This document shows, in pieces, positions 61,887 through 64,000 of a stretch of 64,000 bases of DNA. The notes below the pieces were generated by a model. It saw nothing but the letters and a program-made list of their open reading frames with translations. It did not search any database and was not told the DNA's origin. Position 1 is the stretch's first letter; each line of letters starts with the position of its first letter. Made by a program: the position numbers and the translations under genes. The stretch comes from Natronobacterium haloterrestre (GTDB taxonomy: Archaea; Halobacteriota; Halobacteria; Halobacteriales; Natrialbaceae). The stretch spans positions 186,001 to 250,000 of the forward strand of contig NZ_FOKW01000007.1 in NCBI RefSeq assembly GCF_900112205.1, in the 5' to 3' direction.

Positions 61887-62473
61887 TGCTCGCTATCGCC
61901 CTCCGTCTCGCTTCCCTCGAGGTGCTCGAGGTGCTCGAGGTGCTCGAGTACGCGGTCGAGTTTCCGCTCGACGTCGTGCTGGCGGCGCTCGAGTTCGACG
62001 AGTCGGTCGCCGACCTCGACGACGTCCTCCTCGGTCGCGAAACCGAGCGACCGCAGCGTCTCCTGGGAGGCCTCGTCGGCCTGCTGCTGGAGTTCGAGGA
62101 CGTCGCCGACGGTCTCGCCGGTCATCTTCGCGAAGGCGGTCGTCGACATGACCTCCTTGAACGCCTCGTTGGCCGTGTTGAGCCAGATGTCGCGGAACTC
62201 CTCGACGTCGACGTCCTCGCCCTCGAGCACGTCGTTCATCCGCTCGACCATCTGCTCGGAGGCCCCCATCCAGGACTCGTAGGCCCGCGCGTACCCCTCG
62301 ACGCCGTCCGAGATCTCCTCTTCCTCGCTCATCTCGCCGACCGCGTCCGACCAGCTCTCGACGAACTGGGCCTGGGCCTCCATGTTGTCCTCGAGCGCCT
62401 CGAGGAACTGTTCGTTCCACTGTTCGACGAACGCGTTCCAGTTCCCCGCCTGGGGAGGTTGTGAGTCCGACAT
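61883..62473 (-). CDS. phaE: PHA synthase subunit PhaE
   Basis: A 196-residue helical subunit. The N-terminus [20 protein letters not shown] and central [16 protein letters not shown] are family-like, followed by a coiled coil ending in [13 protein letters not shown]. PhaE is needed for class III PhaC activity. Overlaps phaC by four bases. Confidence 0.92.
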   Translation of the reverse strand: MSDSQPPQAGNWNAFVEQWNEQFLEALEDNMEAQAQFVESWSDAVGEMSEEEEISDGVEGYARAYESWMGASEQMVERMNDVLEGEDVDVEEFRDIWLNTANEAFKEVMSTTAFAKMTGETVGDVLELQQQADEASQETLRSLGFATEEDVVEVGDRLVELERRQHDVERKLDRVLEHLEHLEHLEGSETEGDSEQ

Positions 62474-62516
62474 TGGCGAAAATTGTGTAAGTAGTGTAAA
62501 AAGTCTGGCCCCGGCG

Positions 62517-63002
62517 TCAGGCCGACACGTCGAACTCGTCGGCGGTCTCCTCGACGTTCTCGGCGACGGCCGAGACGTTGCGTTCCATCTGCTCGTGGGC
62601 CTCGAGCGCGGTGTCGAAGGACGTGTCGATCATCTCGGCGTAGTTGTCGGCGAACTCGTCGTAGGCGTCCTCGGACTCGTGGACCGCCTCGATCATGGCC
62701 TCCATCGACTGCATCTGGGCTTCCGTCGCGGAGTCGACGCCCTCGTCGACGAGGTCGCGCATGTCGTCGAACTCGGCGGCCTCCTCGGGCATCGTGGACT
62801 CGAGCGCGTCGAAGTACGCGTGGAGCGCGCTGCGAGTAAACTCGGCGTTGGACTCGGCCAGCGATTCGGAGGTCTCGAGGGCGTCGGCCATCGCGCTCAT
62901 CGAGGTCTTCTGGGCCTCGAGGGCGTCGTGGGCGAAACGCTGGGATTGTTCGAGGGCGGTGCGCTGTGCGTCGAAGACGGCGGTGAGTGGGTTCTGGGTC
63001 AT
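62517..63002 (-). CDS. phaP: PHA granule-associated phasin
   Basis: A 161-residue helical protein. MTQNPLTAVFDAQRTALEQSQRFAHDALE and repeated long amphipathic helices match haloarchaeal phasin PhaP. It coats PHA granules. It lies between phaE and phaR in the same direction, 43 bases before phaE. Confidence 0.85.
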   Translation of the reverse strand: MTQNPLTAVFDAQRTALEQSQRFAHDALEAQKTSMSAMADALETSESLAESNAEFTRSALHAYFDALESTMPEEAAEFDDMRDLVDEGVDSATEAQMQSMEAMIEAVHESEDAYDEFADNYAEMIDTSFDTALEAHEQMERNVSAVAENVEETADEFDVSA

Positions 63003-63083
63003 GGTTGGTGTGGTGTCGTGGTGTGTCGGGTGTGATCGGATTCGGGGTCTGCCGTGTGTCGGGTGGGTAACGGGATCGCGACG

Positions 63084-63413
63084 TTACTCGTCGTCATCGT
63101 CCCGGTCGCGTTTGACCGGCACGACGATCGTCTGGACGATATCGCCCTCTTCGATGTCGAGGGCTTCCCGTTCGGGGCCGGGAATGCTGATCCGACCGCC
63201 GCTCTGGACGCGAGCCTTGAACGTCGCCGTCCCCATGTTCATCGGCCCGAACGCCGACAGTTCCTCGAAGGGGTTCGACGACGCGGAGGTCGCCTCCAGC
63301 AACTGCTTCATCATCTCCTGCTGGGACTGAGCAACCTGCTCGCCGGCTTCCTGCATTCCCTGGGTGAACATCGCGGGCGGAAACCACGGCGAGCGGTCGG
63401 AGTCGTCCGTCAT
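63084..63413 (-). CDS. phaR: AbrB/SpoVT-type PHA regulator PhaR
   Basis: A 109-residue protein. The C-terminal half FKARVQSGGRISIPGPEREALDIEEGDIVQ is a swapped-hairpin AbrB DNA-binding domain. The N-terminal SPWFPPAMFTQGMQEAGEQVAQSQQEM helix could contact PHA or phasin. In Haloferax mediterranei a similar AbrB-type protein controls PHA genes; the same role is inferred here. The start gives an acidic N-terminus. Confidence 0.87.
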   Translation of the reverse strand: MTDDSDRSPWFPPAMFTQGMQEAGEQVAQSQQEMMKQLLEATSASSNPFEELSAFGPMNMGTATFKARVQSGGRISIPGPEREALDIEEGDIVQTIVVPVKRDRDDDDE

Positions 63414-63435
63414 CACCCGTACCAACGACGGCGTC

Positions 63436-63480
63436 GCTAATAAGCGTTTCCACTAGATACCATTTGATGGCATCAGATGG
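63436..63480 (-). promoter_or_regulatory. phaR promoter with upstream near-perfect palindrome
   Basis: A TATA-like CGCTTATTAGC on the minus strand (63436-63446) predicts a start near the ATG at 63413. Just upstream, 63460-63480 reads CCATTTGATGGCATCAGATGG, a 21-base palindrome with a single T-G mismatch. It is positioned for a homodimeric activator or for autoregulation by PhaR. Confidence 0.6.
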
Positions 63481-63649
63481 GTCGGTCGGGACGATACCGA
63501 CGGTGACCGACGCTCTCGATTCCCTCATGCTTCCGATTCCCACACATCGAAACGGGGTGTAACCAGATCTTACGGCATCCGAGGGATAGTAAAAACCGAT
63601 TGGATGAGCCAAAGAAGTGATAACCTCCCCCACCCTAGTTCGGTCGTAG

Positions 63650-64000
63650 ATGTCTCACCAGAACTCCGGGACACCCGATTTCGCCGCCGTGACGGACGCC
63701 TGGACGACGATGACGCAGAGCTTCTTCCAGAGTGCGACCGCTGCAAACCGGGCGGCAGTATCGGCGATGATGCCCACGACCGACGACCAGCGTTCGTCGG
63801 CGTCCGCGTCGCCCTCGAGCGGCCGCTCGGGTGACGAAACCGTCCCCGCGTCGATCCCATCGGTCGATCACTCCGACCTCGACTGGGAGTTCGACCGCAC
63901 GGTCGACGACCGCGACGAGATCTCCGTCGGGGATACCGTCACGTTCGAGAAGTCCCTGACCGACGAGGACGTTCGCGCGTTCGCGACGATCAGCGGCGAC
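63650..64000 (+). CDS. MaoC-like (R)-specific enoyl-CoA hydratase, N-terminal part (truncated by window edge)
   Basis: The first 117 residues from the ATG at 63650. Residues 90-117 (ISVGDTVTFEKSLTDEDVRAFATISGD) are the start of a MaoC/hot-dog hydratase, which would convert crotonyl-type CoA to (R)-3-hydroxyacyl-CoA for PHA. The first 80 residues (DFAAVTDAWTTMTQSFFQSATAANRAA, then Ser/Thr/Asp-rich) look phasin-like, which suggests granule association. Divergent from phaR. Confidence 0.85.
   Translation, partial: MSHQNSGTPDFAAVTDAWTTMTQSFFQSATAANRAAVSAMMPTTDDQRSSASASPSSGRSGDETVPASIPSVDHSDLDWEFDRTVDDRDEISVGDTVTFEKSLTDEDVRAFATISGD

Overview
The window is a stretch of haloarchaeal chromosome. The DNA is GC-rich and full of CTCGAG. 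The proteins are strongly acidic, and many start codons lie about 25-35 bases downstream of an AT-rich box, as expected for leaderless archaeal mRNAs. The gene content is archaeal and halophilic: TFB, TFS, aMBF1, topoisomerase VI, two proteasome-type subunits, ATP-dependent DNA ligase, an F420 biosynthesis transferase, bacterio-opsin-activator-type HTH regulators and a class III polyhydroxyalkanoate (PHA) synthase cluster. A member of the Natrialbales (Natrinema/Haloterrigena type) would fit, but that is inference. I see no rRNA, tRNA, CRISPR array or complete insertion sequence. The region is mostly core genome, densely coded on both strands.

Layout. 1-3.3 kb: the 5' part of a copper-type P-ATPase, two HTH_10 regulators and two small membrane proteins, with an AT-rich gap at about 2.5-2.87 kb. 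3.6-9.6 kb: a zinc-ribbon/J-domain protein, then a run of minus-strand genes (hisC, adenylate kinase, CDP-alcohol phosphatidyltransferase, aMBF1, tpiA, an unknown protein, and a TIR-domain protein with a zinc ribbon). 9.7-21.6 kb: PNPOx-type oxidoreductase, cold-shock protein, FAD-linked oxidase, DNA ligase, methyltransferase, an orphan proteasome-beta-like protein, GCS2-type ligase, aldo/keto reductase, cofD with a Dus-like TIM barrel, and an ACR3-like transporter. 21.7-31.6 kb: zinc microprotein, RecJ-like DHH protein, JAMM protease, FAD synthase, ilvD, mobA, a GHMP-family RFAP-synthase homologue and a KaiC/RecA-like protein.

31.6-46.2 kb is information processing: a coiled-coil/zinc-ribbon pair, TFS, DinB with a C-terminal PIP-box-like motif, a membrane J-domain protein, a UDG-family protein, HTH_10 and NikR-type regulators, heme A synthase, a degenerate M24 peptidase, and top6B-top6A. 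46.2-57 kb: a structured inverted-repeat element, an NRAMP-related transporter with a palindrome at its promoter, TFB, zinc microproteins, an OGG1-type glycosylase, a beta-CASP nuclease, acylphosphatase and nnr-moaC. 57-64 kb: a winged-helix/zinc regulator, a proteasome beta-alpha pair with a palindromic TATA region, and the PHA locus (phaB, phaC, phaE, phasin, AbrB-type phaR, divergent maoC/phaJ).

Most likely to repay follow-up: the TIR-zinc ribbon protein with the SARM1-like catalytic glutamate; the accessory proteasome pair under a 20-bp palindromic promoter, together with an orphan beta-like subunit lacking a clear Thr1; the three-way-junction element at 46228-46304; the PhaC-helix-hairpin-helix fusion; and the palindromes upstream of phaR and the NRAMP-like gene. 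No search was run. Function calls rest on motifs recognised by eye.
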